Shown here piece after piece: positions 16,819 to 25,449 of a stretch of 64,000 bases of DNA (the first letter of the stretch is position 1; each line of letters begins with the position of its first letter). The stretch is from positions 78,516 to 142,515 of the forward strand of contig NZ_SBIS02000014.1 of NCBI RefSeq assembly GCF_004765815.2, read 5' to 3'. The stretch comes from Halorussus salinus (GTDB taxonomy: Archaea; Halobacteriota; Halobacteria; Halobacteriales; Haladaptataceae). Below the pieces are notes generated by a model that saw only the letters and a list, made by a program, of their open reading frames with translations, made no database searches and was not told where the DNA came from. The position numbers and the translations under genes were made by a program.

Positions 16819-17877
16819 ATGGCTTCACGAATCCAGACGAACGCGGCCGAGGAGGACCCCGACGAGGAGGTCGTCCTCGAAGTCCGCGACGCGAACGTAT
16901 CGTTCGACATGAGTCGAGGCGAGTCCCGCGTCCTGCGGGACGTGGACCTACAGGTCCGGCGGGGCGAGACGATCGGTATCGTCGGCGAGTCGGGGTCGGG
17001 CAAGTCGATGCTCGCGTCGGCGATGCTCGACGCCGTCGTGGACCCCGGCCAGTTGAGCGGGGAGGTCATCTTCCACCCCGACGAGGGCGACCCGGTGGAC
17101 GTGCTGTCGCTGTCCGAGCGCGAACAGACCGAACTGCGCTGGAACGAGATTTCGTTCGTCATTCAGGCGGCCCAGAGCGCGTTCAACCCGACGATGACCG
17201 TCGGCGCGCACTTCGAGGAGACACTGCGCGCCCACGACCGGGACGTGACCGAAGGGATGGAGAGCGCGACCGAGTTGCTGGAAGACCTCTATCTGCCCGC
17301 CGACCAAGTGCTTCGCTCCCATCCCCACGAACTCTCGGGCGGGCAGAAACAGCGCGCGCTCATCGCGCTGAGTCTCATCCTCGAACCGAGCGTGCTGGTG
17401 ATGGACGAGCCGACCGCCGCGCTCGACCTGCTGATGCAGCGGTCCATCATCAGCCTCCTCGCCGACTTGAAGGAGAAGTACGACCTGACGCTGGTATTCG
17501 TCACCCACGACCTGCCGCTGGTCGCGGACATCGCCGACCGCCTCGCGGTGATGTACGCCTTCGAACTCGCGGAGGTCGGCCCGACCGACGCCGTGGTCGA
17601 GGACCCCGCCCACCCCTACACGCGGGCGCTCCTGAAGGCCGTGCCGAACGTCTCCGACGAGGAGATAGAGGTCGCGGGCATCTCGGGAGCGAGTCCCGAC
17701 CCGGTGAACGTCCCGGAGGGGTGTTCGTACCACCCGCGGTGTCCGCTGGCCGACGACGAGTGTCGGCGCAACGACCCCGACTTCGAGTCGGCGGGCGAGG
17801 ACCACGAAGTGACCTGTTTCCACTGGGAGGACGCCGCCGACGAGATTCCCCTCGACACGGGAGGGAACGATGAGTGA
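16819..17877 (+). CDS. Dpp/Opp-type ABC transporter ATPase (DppD-like)
   Basis: 352 residues. Walker A GESGSGKS, signature LSGGQKQRA, Walker B VLVMDEPTAALD and an oligopeptide-transporter C-terminal zone with cysteines (SYHPRCPLADDEC) are all present. It powers import through the two permeases. ATG 16819 is chosen; the frame continues open upstream but without family similarity. The last 8 bp overlap the next gene (ATGAGTGA). Confidence 0.92.
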   Translation: MASRIQTNAAEEDPDEEVVLEVRDANVSFDMSRGESRVLRDVDLQVRRGETIGIVGESGSGKSMLASAMLDAVVDPGQLSGEVIFHPDEGDPVDVLSLSEREQTELRWNEISFVIQAAQSAFNPTMTVGAHFEETLRAHDRDVTEGMESATELLEDLYLPADQVLRSHPHELSGGQKQRALIALSLILEPSVLVMDEPTAALDLLMQRSIISLLADLKEKYDLTLVFVTHDLPLVADIADRLAVMYAFELAEVGPTDAVVEDPAHPYTRALLKAVPNVSDEEIEVAGISGASPDPVNVPEGCSYHPRCPLADDECRRNDPDFESAGEDHEVTCFHWEDAADEIPLDTGGNDE

Positions 17878-19009
17878 AGACGACCGAGCGACCGCGGGCG
17901 ACCGCGCAACGGCGACCGAGAACCGAGACCCCGTGGTCAGCCTCGACGACGTGGAGGTCCACTTCACGAAGGAGCGACTCCTCGGACTCGCGGGGTCCGA
18001 GACGGTCCGGGCAGTAGACAGCGTCTCCTTCGACGTGTACGAGAACGACGTGGTGGCGCTGGTCGGCGAGTCGGGATGCGGCAAGACCACGCTCGGCAAG
18101 ACCGCCATCGGCGTCCAGCGACCGACCGGCGGCACCCTGCGCTACCGCGGACAGGACGTGTGGGCGACGAAGGACGACGGCCCGCCGGAGGGCGGCTACA
18201 CCCACGACGAGATTCGCCGCGCGCTCCAGATAATCCACCAAGACCCCGGTAGCTCGCTGAACCCTAACTACACCGTCAGGTCGGCGCTGGCCGCGCCGCT
18301 GAAGCAGTGGCGCTCGGACATGAGCGAGGCCGACCGGCAGGCCCGCATCTACGGCCTGCTGGAGTACGTCGGGATGACGCCGCCGAGCGACTACGCCGAG
18401 CGGTACCCCCACCAGCTCTCGGGCGGCGAGCAACAGCGGGTGGCGCTCCTCCGGGCGCTGTTGATGAACCCGGACGTGATTCTGGCCGACGAAGCTGTGT
18501 CGGCGCTGGACGTGTCCCTGCGCGTCGAGATGATGGACCTCTTTCTCGAACTCCAAGACGAGTTCGACACCTCCTACGTCTTCATCTCCCACAACCTCGC
18601 CAACGCGAAGTACCTCACCCAGAAGGCGGGCGGACGCATCGGCATCATGTATCTGGGTGAACTCGTGGAGATAGGCACGCCCGAGCAGATAATTCACAAC
18701 CCTCAGCACCCCTACACGAAGGTTCTGCTCTGGGCGACCGCCGACGTACACAGCCACGGCGAGGTCGAGGAGCCCCCGGTTCGGTCGCTCGACATCCCGG
18801 ACCCGGCGGACCCGCCCTCGGGCTGTCGGTTCCACACGCGCTGTCCGGAGGCCCGCGAGGCCTGCAAGCGCACCAGTCCGGAACTGGCCGACGACGGCGA
18901 CGGGCGGCGCACCGCCTGTTTCCGCACCGACGAGGACCACGAGTACTGGGACAGCGACCCGCTCGAAGACGAGGAAGACGACGTGCAGATGAACGCGCTC
19001 TCGGACTGA
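17870..19009 (+). CDS. Dpp/Opp-type ABC transporter ATPase (DppF/OppF-like)
   Basis: 379 residues. Walker A GESGCGKTT, signature LSGGEQQRV, Walker B VILADEAVSALD, and a C-terminal RFHTRCPEAREAC zone. It forms the heterodimer with the preceding ATPase and is translationally coupled to it by an 8-bp overlap. The C-terminus ends in a very acidic tail. Confidence 0.92.
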   Translation: MSEDDRATAGDRATATENRDPVVSLDDVEVHFTKERLLGLAGSETVRAVDSVSFDVYENDVVALVGESGCGKTTLGKTAIGVQRPTGGTLRYRGQDVWATKDDGPPEGGYTHDEIRRALQIIHQDPGSSLNPNYTVRSALAAPLKQWRSDMSEADRQARIYGLLEYVGMTPPSDYAERYPHQLSGGEQQRVALLRALLMNPDVILADEAVSALDVSLRVEMMDLFLELQDEFDTSYVFISHNLANAKYLTQKAGGRIGIMYLGELVEIGTPEQIIHNPQHPYTKVLLWATADVHSHGEVEEPPVRSLDIPDPADPPSGCRFHTRCPEAREACKRTSPELADDGDGRRTACFRTDEDHEYWDSDPLEDEEDDVQMNALSD

Positions 19010-19033
19010 GAGCGGTCGATTCACTTCCGATTG

Positions 19034-19705
19034 CTACTGTTCTCCCGCGACGAGACTCCGTAGTTCGGTCAGCCGGTCGATTTCGTACGTCGGCTCCTCG
19101 GGGAGGCTGTATCCGTCGCGGTGCGGGCGGCGGACGAACGCCGAGTCGAGACCCGCCTCGCTGGCCGCGAGTACGTCCGCGGCGCTGTCGCCGACGTAGA
19201 GCGCCGAGCGCGTGCCGAGGTCGTCCAGCGCGCGTTCGAGGTAGTGGGTCTCGGGCTTCATCCGCCGGAACCCCTCGACGGTGGGGTCGCGGCCGTAGAC
19301 CGCCCCGAAGTGGTCGCCGAGGTCGAACTCTTCGACCATGAACGCGATGGTCTCGTGCTGGTTGTTCGAGACGATGCCGAGGTCGTGGCCTTTCGCGAGC
19401 GCCGGAAGGACCGAACAGTCGTCGTAGAGGTCGCGCTCGCCCCGCTCCATCATCCCCTGTTGGAGCTTCGAGACGCGACGCTCGCGCTCGGGCCAGAACT
19501 CCTCGAAGGCGACGCCGTGGCGCTCGCAAACCGCCCGCATCTCCGGGACCGCGGCGGTGCCGAAGAAGGCGTCTCGCTCCTCGGGAGTCGGGTCGGCGTC
19601 GAACGCGCGGAACGTCTCGGCGACGGCTTCGCCGTACACGTCGGGGTGGTCGGCGTGCCGACGCAGGAGGACGCCGTCCACGTCGAACACGACGGAATCG
19701 TACAT
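19034..19705 (-). CDS. HAD-superfamily phosphatase
   Basis: 223 residues from ATG 19705. The nucleophile motif is FDVDGVLL (Asp8, Asp10), motif II lies in GIVSNN, and motif III/IV in KPETHYLERALDDLG followed by YVGDSAADV. A cap domain follows motif I. The subfamily includes phosphoglycolate-type phosphatases and MupP, which dephosphorylates MurNAc-6-phosphate in Pseudomonas recycling. Because AnmK would make that compound here and no MurQ is seen, a MupP-like role is an attractive inference. Convergent with the ABC operon. Confidence 0.8.
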   Translation of the reverse strand: MYDSVVFDVDGVLLRRHADHPDVYGEAVAETFRAFDADPTPEERDAFFGTAAVPEMRAVCERHGVAFEEFWPERERRVSKLQQGMMERGERDLYDDCSVLPALAKGHDLGIVSNNQHETIAFMVEEFDLGDHFGAVYGRDPTVEGFRRMKPETHYLERALDDLGTRSALYVGDSAADVLAASEAGLDSAFVRRPHRDGYSLPEEPTYEIDRLTELRSLVAGEQ

Positions 19706-19802
19706 AGAGGAGGGCAGTCCGCCGGGCGACAAGAATGTACTGGTCGGGGCGGTGGAGACACTGGTCGAGCGGGTCGAGACGGTGGGCGGGGCGTTGCGGG
19801 GG

Positions 19803-19812
19803 TAGTTTTAAG
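19803..19812 (+). promoter_or_regulatory. TATA-like promoter of the zinc dehydrogenase gene
   Basis: TAGTTTTAAG about 38 bp before ATG 19846 predicts a leader of roughly 10 nt. Confidence 0.4.
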
Positions 19813-19845
19813 CGGGCCGCCTCCGGACTTGCATCCGATTCGAGC

Positions 19846-20865
19846 ATGCGAGCAATCGTTACCGACGGCGACGGCGAGGTCTGGGAGGAGCGACGCGAGC
19901 GACCCGAACCGGCCCCCGGCGAGGCGCTGGTCAGGATTCGAGCGGTCGGCATCTGTGGGAGCGACCTCGGTCTCGTGGAAGGGGAGGGACCGCCGTGGAC
20001 CGACTACCCGCTGGTTCCGGGTCACGAGGTCTGCGCCGAGGTCGTGGAGTTGGGCGAGGAGGTCTCGGACCTCTCGGTGGGCGACCGCGTGGCGCTCCAC
20101 GGGTTCGTCTACTGCGGGACCTGCACGCCCTGCCGGGAGGGCCGCTACTACCAGTGCGACGACCTGAAGGAGGTCGGGTTCACCATCGACGGCGGCTACC
20201 GGGAGTACGCCGCGCTCCCCGCCTACACGCTGACGCCGATTCCCGACGCCATCTCCGACGAGGAGGCGTGCCAGATAGACTCGGCGGCCTGCACGCTCCA
20301 CGCGATGAAGCGCGTCGAGACCGACGTGACCGACACCGCCGCGGTCCTCGGGCCGGGGTCGCTCGGCCTCTACGGCGTCCAGTTGCTCCGCGCGCGCGGC
20401 GTCGAGGACGTGATTCTGACAGGCACTCGGGACGAACGACTCGAAGTCGGGGCGGACCTCGGCGCGAACCGCACGGTCAACGTCCGCGAGGAGGACCCCG
20501 TGGCCGCCGTCGAGGAGTACACCGACGGCGAGGGCGTCGATATCTGTGTCGAGGCGGCGGGCGCTGGCGACGTGGTGGACACCTGCCTCCAGATAGCGAA
20601 AAAGCGCGGGAGCGTCGTCCTGACGGGCGTGTTCGGCGAGCGCAAGGAGATAGACCCCAACCACATCGTCTCGAAGGAGTTGGAAGTCGTCGGGGGCGTC
20701 ACCGCCTCCCACGCGGTCGAAGACGTGATAGAACTGTTCCGGCGGGGCGACCTCACCACCGAGGGCGTCGTGACCCACGAGTTCCCGCTGGCCGACTACG
20801 ATGACGCGCTCGACGCCGTGCGGGAACGCCGCGACGGCGTCATCAAGGCGGTTCTGCGGCCCTGA
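19846..20865 (+). CDS. Zinc-dependent medium-chain dehydrogenase
   Basis: 339 residues. Catalytic zinc ligands CGSD (Cys37) and GHE (His60, Glu61); the structural zinc site has four cysteines (90, 93, 96, 104). A Rossmann core with GPGSLGLYGVQ follows near residue 170. The family oxidises secondary alcohols, threonine or sugar alcohols with NAD(P). In this island it could oxidise an amino sugar or a downstream sugar acid; substrate is not readable from the sequence. It has its own promoter and stands just before the M14 peptidase gene. Confidence 0.85.
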   Translation: MRAIVTDGDGEVWEERRERPEPAPGEALVRIRAVGICGSDLGLVEGEGPPWTDYPLVPGHEVCAEVVELGEEVSDLSVGDRVALHGFVYCGTCTPCREGRYYQCDDLKEVGFTIDGGYREYAALPAYTLTPIPDAISDEEACQIDSAACTLHAMKRVETDVTDTAAVLGPGSLGLYGVQLLRARGVEDVILTGTRDERLEVGADLGANRTVNVREEDPVAAVEEYTDGEGVDICVEAAGAGDVVDTCLQIAKKRGSVVLTGVFGERKEIDPNHIVSKELEVVGGVTASHAVEDVIELFRRGDLTTEGVVTHEFPLADYDDALDAVRERRDGVIKAVLRP

Positions 20866-20940
20866 TTCGGACGCGTAGTTCGCCACCGGGAGTCGGATTT
20901 CGCGGCAATCCTTTTCTATCGTGCGTCTGAAGTTACCCTC

Positions 20941-22335
20941 ATGACAGGTGCTTCGGGGTCGCCGAGACGGACGTTCGAGTGGATAGACGACGCGATTCCC
21001 CGCTACGAGTCGTTCTTCACGGTCGAGGAACACCGCGAACGCGGCCGGGCGCTCGCGGCCGACCGCGACCATGTCGAGTACGAGGAGTGCGGCGAGAGCG
21101 CGGGCGGCGAGACGCTGTGGGCGGTCACCGTCGGCGAGGGGAGTCGAAGCGCGCTCCTGTTCGGTGCGCCCCATCCGAACGAACCCATCGGGTCGATGAC
21201 CATCGACTTTCTCCTTCACGAACTCGCAACGAACGACGAGTTGCGAGCGTCGCTCGACTACGAGTTCGTCTGCGTGCCGGTCGCCGACCCGGACGGCGTG
21301 CGACTGAACGAAGGCTGGTTCGACGGCCCGTTCACGCTCTCGAACTACGCGCTGAACTTCTACCGGACGCCACCGGACGAGCAGGTCGAGGCGACCTTCC
21401 CAGTCGAACGCGAGGACTACTCCTACGACGACCCGACGCCGAAGACGCGGATGCTCGCCGACTTCATCGAGACGCATCGCCCCGAGTTCATCTACAGCTT
21501 CCACAACGCGGCGTTCGGCGGCTGTTACTACTACCTCACCGAACCTCTCGAACCGCTCCACGACGCGCTCGCGTCGCTCCCCGAGGAGTACGGCGTGCCG
21601 CTCCATCGGGGCGAAGCGGAGAAGTTCGACGCGGAGCAGTACGACAACGCTATCTACCAGCTCTGGACCTTCGCGGACATGTACGAGGACACACGGGACG
21701 GCGACGAGGACTCCGAAGACGCGCTCATCGGCGGCAACGCCTACGATTACGCCAGCCGGTTCGAAGACGACGTATTGGAGTTCGTCGTGGAATTGCCGTA
21801 CTTTCACGACCCGCGGATCGGGGACCGGACGGAACTCGACCGCACCCGCGAGGAGGTCATCCGCGAGGGAGTCCGGCACCGACAGACGCTCGCCGAGGAG
21901 ATGCGGCGAGGTGTCGAGGCCGTCGCCGAGTACCTCCCGGACACGCCGATGGCGCGGGAAGCGGAGGGTGCCGTCTACCACTTCGAAGACGAGTACGAGG
22001 CGAAGTTGGAGTGGGCCGAGTCGGCCGCCGAGACCGACGAGTCGGCGACCGTCGCACAGCAGATAGACGAGCGGTTCCTCAAGCAGTACCACCTGCTGAC
22101 CTATCTCGGCATGCTGTTGCGGTCCATCGACCACGCCGCGATGAGCGCCGACGAGGAGGCCCGCGAGACGCTGGTCGAGACGAAGGCCGCGCTCGAAGAC
22201 GCCTTCCACGAGCGAATCGGCGAGATGCGCGACCACCTCGATTACGAGACGATTCCGATATGGAAACTCGTCGCGATTCAAGCCCGTGCGGGACTCCTCT
22301 GTCTGGACTACAGACAGAATCGAACCGACACGTAA
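20941..22335 (+). CDS. M14-family zinc carboxypeptidase-like protein
   Basis: 464 residues without signal peptide. The zinc ligands are readable as HPNE (His78, Glu81) and SFHNA (His188), and the likely general-base Glu284 lies in VVELPYF. The C-terminal part is helical and highly charged. M14 enzymes remove C-terminal residues from peptides, and several act on peptidoglycan stem peptides (gamma-D-glutamyl bonds). A cytoplasmic enzyme acting on imported muropeptides fits the context; general peptide turnover is the alternative. Confidence 0.8.
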   Translation: MTGASGSPRRTFEWIDDAIPRYESFFTVEEHRERGRALAADRDHVEYEECGESAGGETLWAVTVGEGSRSALLFGAPHPNEPIGSMTIDFLLHELATNDELRASLDYEFVCVPVADPDGVRLNEGWFDGPFTLSNYALNFYRTPPDEQVEATFPVEREDYSYDDPTPKTRMLADFIETHRPEFIYSFHNAAFGGCYYYLTEPLEPLHDALASLPEEYGVPLHRGEAEKFDAEQYDNAIYQLWTFADMYEDTRDGDEDSEDALIGGNAYDYASRFEDDVLEFVVELPYFHDPRIGDRTELDRTREEVIREGVRHRQTLAEEMRRGVEAVAEYLPDTPMAREAEGAVYHFEDEYEAKLEWAESAAETDESATVAQQIDERFLKQYHLLTYLGMLLRSIDHAAMSADEEARETLVETKAALEDAFHERIGEMRDHLDYETIPIWKLVAIQARAGLLCLDYRQNRTDT

Positions 22336-22436
22336 TCCGAGAGCCAAACTATAGATTGTTTAAAGATAGAATAATACGTCTATAAGTAATCTATAAGAGT
22401 CTTTCGTGCGGACGCGAAGTCGAACCGCGACGGCCG
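22336..22436. other. AT-rich convergent spacer with inverted repeat
   Basis: This short gap between convergent genes is AT-rich and contains CTATAGATT and AATCTATAG as a dispersed inverted repeat. It may terminate transcription from both sides. Confidence 0.35.
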
Positions 22437-23639
22437 CTACAGGTTCGCCCGGATGCGCTCAACCGCGTAGTCGGCTTCCTCGTCGGTGAGACACATCGGG
22501 TTCACGGTGAACGTCGATTCGTGGAGGCCGTCGGCACCGACGTAGACGCGAGGCTCCTCGCGCCGGAGCGCGGCCACGAGGTCGGCCGCGGCGGCGTCCG
22601 CGTCGCTCAGGTCCGCCACCACCTCGGGCGCGACGGCGGTCTTCTCAGCGCCGGTAATCGAGCAGGCGACGCCCTCCGACTCCGCGAGTCGGTCGGCGAC
22701 GCGCTCGGCGCGCTCGCGCCACTCCGCGACCAGCGCGTCGTGGTCCTCTTCGAGGAACAGTTCGAGGGCTTTGATGAGGCCCGCTAACTCCTCTTTGCCG
22801 ACCTTCATCGGGCGGCCGATGCCCTGCCGGGGCACGCCGTCGAGGTCGCTCACGTCCACCAGCGACTCGGGCGGTTCGTACGCCTCGCTGGCCGCGTGCA
22901 TGTCGAGGTGCTGGAGCGCCGCCGACTTCACGAGGTCCGACCGGCCAGCGAGAATCCCCGTCGATTGGGGGCCGCGAATCGCCTTCCCGCCGCTGAACAC
23001 CACGAGGTCCGCGCCCAAATCCACGAAGCGTTCGAGGTTCGAGGCGGGCGGCAGTTCAGCGGCGGCGTCCACGATGACGGGCACGTCGTGGTCGTGAGCG
23101 ATGTCGACTACCGTTTCGAGGGGCGGTTGCGTGTAGGGCTTCTGGACGTAGGCGACGGCGGCGGTCTCCTCGGAGATGGCGTCGGCGTACTCCCACGGTT
23201 CGACGTTCGTCGCGCCGGTCCCGAGGTGGTAGTCGTTCGTGCCCACGTCCACGATGTCGGCCCCGGCGGCCCGGAGCGCGTGGTCGTAGCCGGTGCGGTG
23301 GGTGCGGGCCATCACGATTTCGTCCGCCACGCCCTCGGTGTCGGGCAGTCGCGCCATCGTTCCGGGGTCGTCGCCCGCGATGGCCGCCGCCGCGCCGAGG
23401 GTCATCGCCGCCGCCGCCCCGCTGGCGACGTAGCCCGCGTCGGCCCCGGTCGCGTCGGCCACGAGGTCGCTCGCCCGCGCTTGCAGGTCCGAGATGCGCG
23501 CGAAGCCGGTCGCGGCGTCGGCCATCGCCTCGACGGCCTCCTCGCGGATGAGACTGCCGCCGATACGGGTCTTCGTCCCGGCGGCATTGATAACCGCTGG
23601 CACGCCTAGCTCGTCGTAGATGTCGGGTGTCTCCGGCAT
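22437..23639 (-). CDS. SelA-like PLP-dependent enzyme (glucosaminate ammonia-lyase-like)
   Basis: 400 residues. Fold-type I PLP enzyme of the SelA-like group; the PLP lysine lies in FSGGKAIRG (Lys219), with VIVDAAAELPP upstream providing the cofactor Asp. The group contains selenocysteine synthase and also D-glucosaminate (or its 6-phosphate) ammonia-lyases. No selenium genes are nearby and the gene lies beside a PIG-L deacetylase, so a 2-amino sugar acid deaminase is more likely. A minus-strand TATA-like box at 23661-23670 predicts a leaderless transcript. Confidence 0.78.
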   Translation of the reverse strand: MPETPDIYDELGVPAVINAAGTKTRIGGSLIREEAVEAMADAATGFARISDLQARASDLVADATGADAGYVASGAAAAMTLGAAAAIAGDDPGTMARLPDTEGVADEIVMARTHRTGYDHALRAAGADIVDVGTNDYHLGTGATNVEPWEYADAISEETAAVAYVQKPYTQPPLETVVDIAHDHDVPVIVDAAAELPPASNLERFVDLGADLVVFSGGKAIRGPQSTGILAGRSDLVKSAALQHLDMHAASEAYEPPESLVDVSDLDGVPRQGIGRPMKVGKEELAGLIKALELFLEEDHDALVAEWRERAERVADRLAESEGVACSITGAEKTAVAPEVVADLSDADAAAADLVAALRREEPRVYVGADGLHESTFTVNPMCLTDEEADYAVERIRANL

Positions 23640-23721
23640 AGTTCGATGCGCTCCCGGCGGCTACTAATCGGTTGCGGTGGGACCCCGGGGGAAGAGAGAG
23701 GAGAAAGAGGAGACCGAGGCG

Positions 23722-24717
23722 CTACTCGTCGGGGAGCGCGTCGAGGTAGGCGTTCCACACTGCGTCGTGGTCGTCGGTCCCGATGGACGAGATGACCCGA
23801 CAGGCGTCCCAACCCCACATGAAGACGCTGTCTGCGCCGCCCTCGACCGCGATTCGGGTCGCGCGCCGGACCTGCTCGGGTGCGCCCTCGTCGGGGAGCG
23901 CGAACCCCTGAATCCAAATCTGGCTTTCGAGGTCGTACTCGTCGGCCAGCGAGACCACGCGCTCGGTGTACTCGCGGACGAACGGTTCTAACTCCTCGTC
24001 GAAGGCCGCCCAGTAGGGGTCGGTAGCTAGCACGTCGAGGTGGTCGCTCTCGGCCAGCGTCGTCCAGTCGGTCAGTCCGTGTTCGGCGCTGTCGCCGGGC
24101 AGGAGACAGACCGCGTTCTCGGCCCCCTTCTCGCGGACGAGCGCCATCATCTCTTCGAGGAACGAGCGGAGCGACGCCTCTCGGAACTCGGCGACGCGCT
24201 CGGTCTCGGTCTCGGGCATCGACTCACCGTACTCGTCCTCGAAGCGCTCCCGGCAGGCCCCACACCGACAGGTCCACGCCGAGTCGGGGACCTCCTCGTC
24301 GTGCCACTCGGGCGCGAACCAGTGGGGTTCGTCCCAGAACACCACGTCCGCGCCGAGGTCCACCGCGTCGCGGGTCCACTCGCGCACGAACTCCCGAAAC
24401 GTCGGGTCGTTGAAACAGGCCGCCGGGACGCGCTCGCCGGTCGAGAGCCGCTGGCGGGAATCGGGATTGTGACCGATAAACTCAGAGAGGGCTTCGCCGC
24501 CGAAGACCCGGCCGACGCCCCACGGGTTGACGTAGACGCGCTGGTCGCGCTCGTGGCTCGCCGCCACGAGATCGGCCATCGTCTCGGCGTAGTACCGCTG
24601 GTCGCGCTCGCTGAAGGTGTGCAACACCGCGTCGAGACCGCGGTCGGCGAACCGGTCCAAGTCCCGTTCGGCGTGTCGCGGGTCGCGGACGCCGAAGTAG
24701 CTGGTTCCTTTTTCCAT
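23722..24717 (-). CDS. Uncharacterised TIM-barrel-like protein with CxCxxC cluster
   Basis: 331 residues, cytoplasmic. VLHTFSERD, VYVNPWGVGRVFGG, DVVFWDEPHWF and DVLATDPYW look like successive beta-strand ends of a glycosidase-like barrel; the Asp-Glu pair in FWDEPHW could be catalytic. TCRCGAC follows directly, like the cysteine cluster in the protein at 2331-3491. Its ATG overlaps the stop of the PIG-L gene by one base (TAATG), so the two are co-translated. Function unknown; processing of an amino-sugar product is inferred. Confidence 0.62.
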   Translation of the reverse strand: MEKGTSYFGVRDPRHAERDLDRFADRGLDAVLHTFSERDQRYYAETMADLVAASHERDQRVYVNPWGVGRVFGGEALSEFIGHNPDSRQRLSTGERVPAACFNDPTFREFVREWTRDAVDLGADVVFWDEPHWFAPEWHDEEVPDSAWTCRCGACRERFEDEYGESMPETETERVAEFREASLRSFLEEMMALVREKGAENAVCLLPGDSAEHGLTDWTTLAESDHLDVLATDPYWAAFDEELEPFVREYTERVVSLADEYDLESQIWIQGFALPDEGAPEQVRRATRIAVEGGADSVFMWGWDACRVISSIGTDDHDAVWNAYLDALPDE

Positions 24718-25412
24718 TACAGATACTCCCGCGCGGACTCGTGGAGTGGGTCGAAGCCCTCCGCGAATCGCGCGCCGGTGCGCTTGCCGAGGACGCGGGC
24801 CTCCGCGCGGACGCCCTCCATCAGATGCTCGAACTCCGCGTCGATGCCGCCGTGTTCCTGCAGGAACTCGACCTGCGACTCGTGGCAGTCGATGGCCTCC
24901 TCTTTCTGGTCCTGATACCCGGTCACGTCCACGAAGACCGACGGCTCGAACTCGGCGGTCGGCTTGCCGAAGAAGTAGACGTTGTCGGGGTCGTGGGGCG
25001 GATGCTCCGTCTCCACGAGCGGGAGCGAGGCCATGTAGTAGGCGTCGGTGACGAGCCGCGAGGAGGCCCGGTGGTCCGGGTGCATGTCCTCGCGGTAGTG
25101 GGTCAGGATTACGTCGGGTTCGTACTCCCGAATCACGTCCACGAGCGCGAGGCGGTGGTCGAGCGAGTAGGTGACCCGGCCGTCCCGGAAGTCGAGGAAG
25201 GCCGCCTCGGCCCCGAGCGTCCGGGCGGAGGCGCGGGCCTCCTCTTCCCGGACGGCCGCGACTTCCGCTTCGGTCGCGTCGAGACCGCCGTACTCCCCGC
25301 GCGTCAGGTGGACGATTGCTACGTCGTCTCCTCGGTCGGCGTGCTTGGCCAGCGTCCCGCCGCAGAAGATGTCCGCGTCGTCGGGATGTGCGACTATGGC
25401 TAACACTCTCAT
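24717..25412 (-). CDS. PIG-L family zinc deacetylase
   Basis: 231 residues from ATG 25412. Zinc motif AHPDD (His9, Asp11, Asp12) and the second site HPDH (111-114) are intact. The family removes acetyl groups from GlcNAc moieties (PIG-L, MshB, chitooligosaccharide deacetylases). As the first gene of a coupled pair in the amino-sugar island it probably deacetylates GlcNAc, MurNAc or an N-acetylated sugar acid. Confidence 0.88.
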   Translation of the reverse strand: MRVLAIVAHPDDADIFCGGTLAKHADRGDDVAIVHLTRGEYGGLDATEAEVAAVREEEARASARTLGAEAAFLDFRDGRVTYSLDHRLALVDVIREYEPDVILTHYREDMHPDHRASSRLVTDAYYMASLPLVETEHPPHDPDNVYFFGKPTAEFEPSVFVDVTGYQDQKEEAIDCHESQVEFLQEHGGIDAEFEHLMEGVRAEARVLGKRTGARFAEGFDPLHESAREYL

Positions 25413-25438
25413 GCAGTATCGACGTTCTGACCCGGCCC

Positions 25439-25449
25439 GTATAAAATTG
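25439..25449 (-). promoter_or_regulatory. Promoter of the PIG-L operon
   Basis: The minus strand reads CAATTTTATAC, centred about 31 bp before ATG 25412, predicting a leader of a few bases only. Confidence 0.5.

Noticed and set aside
22437..23639. Selenocysteine synthase (SelA)
   Set aside because: The fold is SelA-like, but archaea make selenocysteine by another route and no selenium genes or in-frame UGA candidates are near; sugar-acid ammonia-lyase relatives fit the context better.
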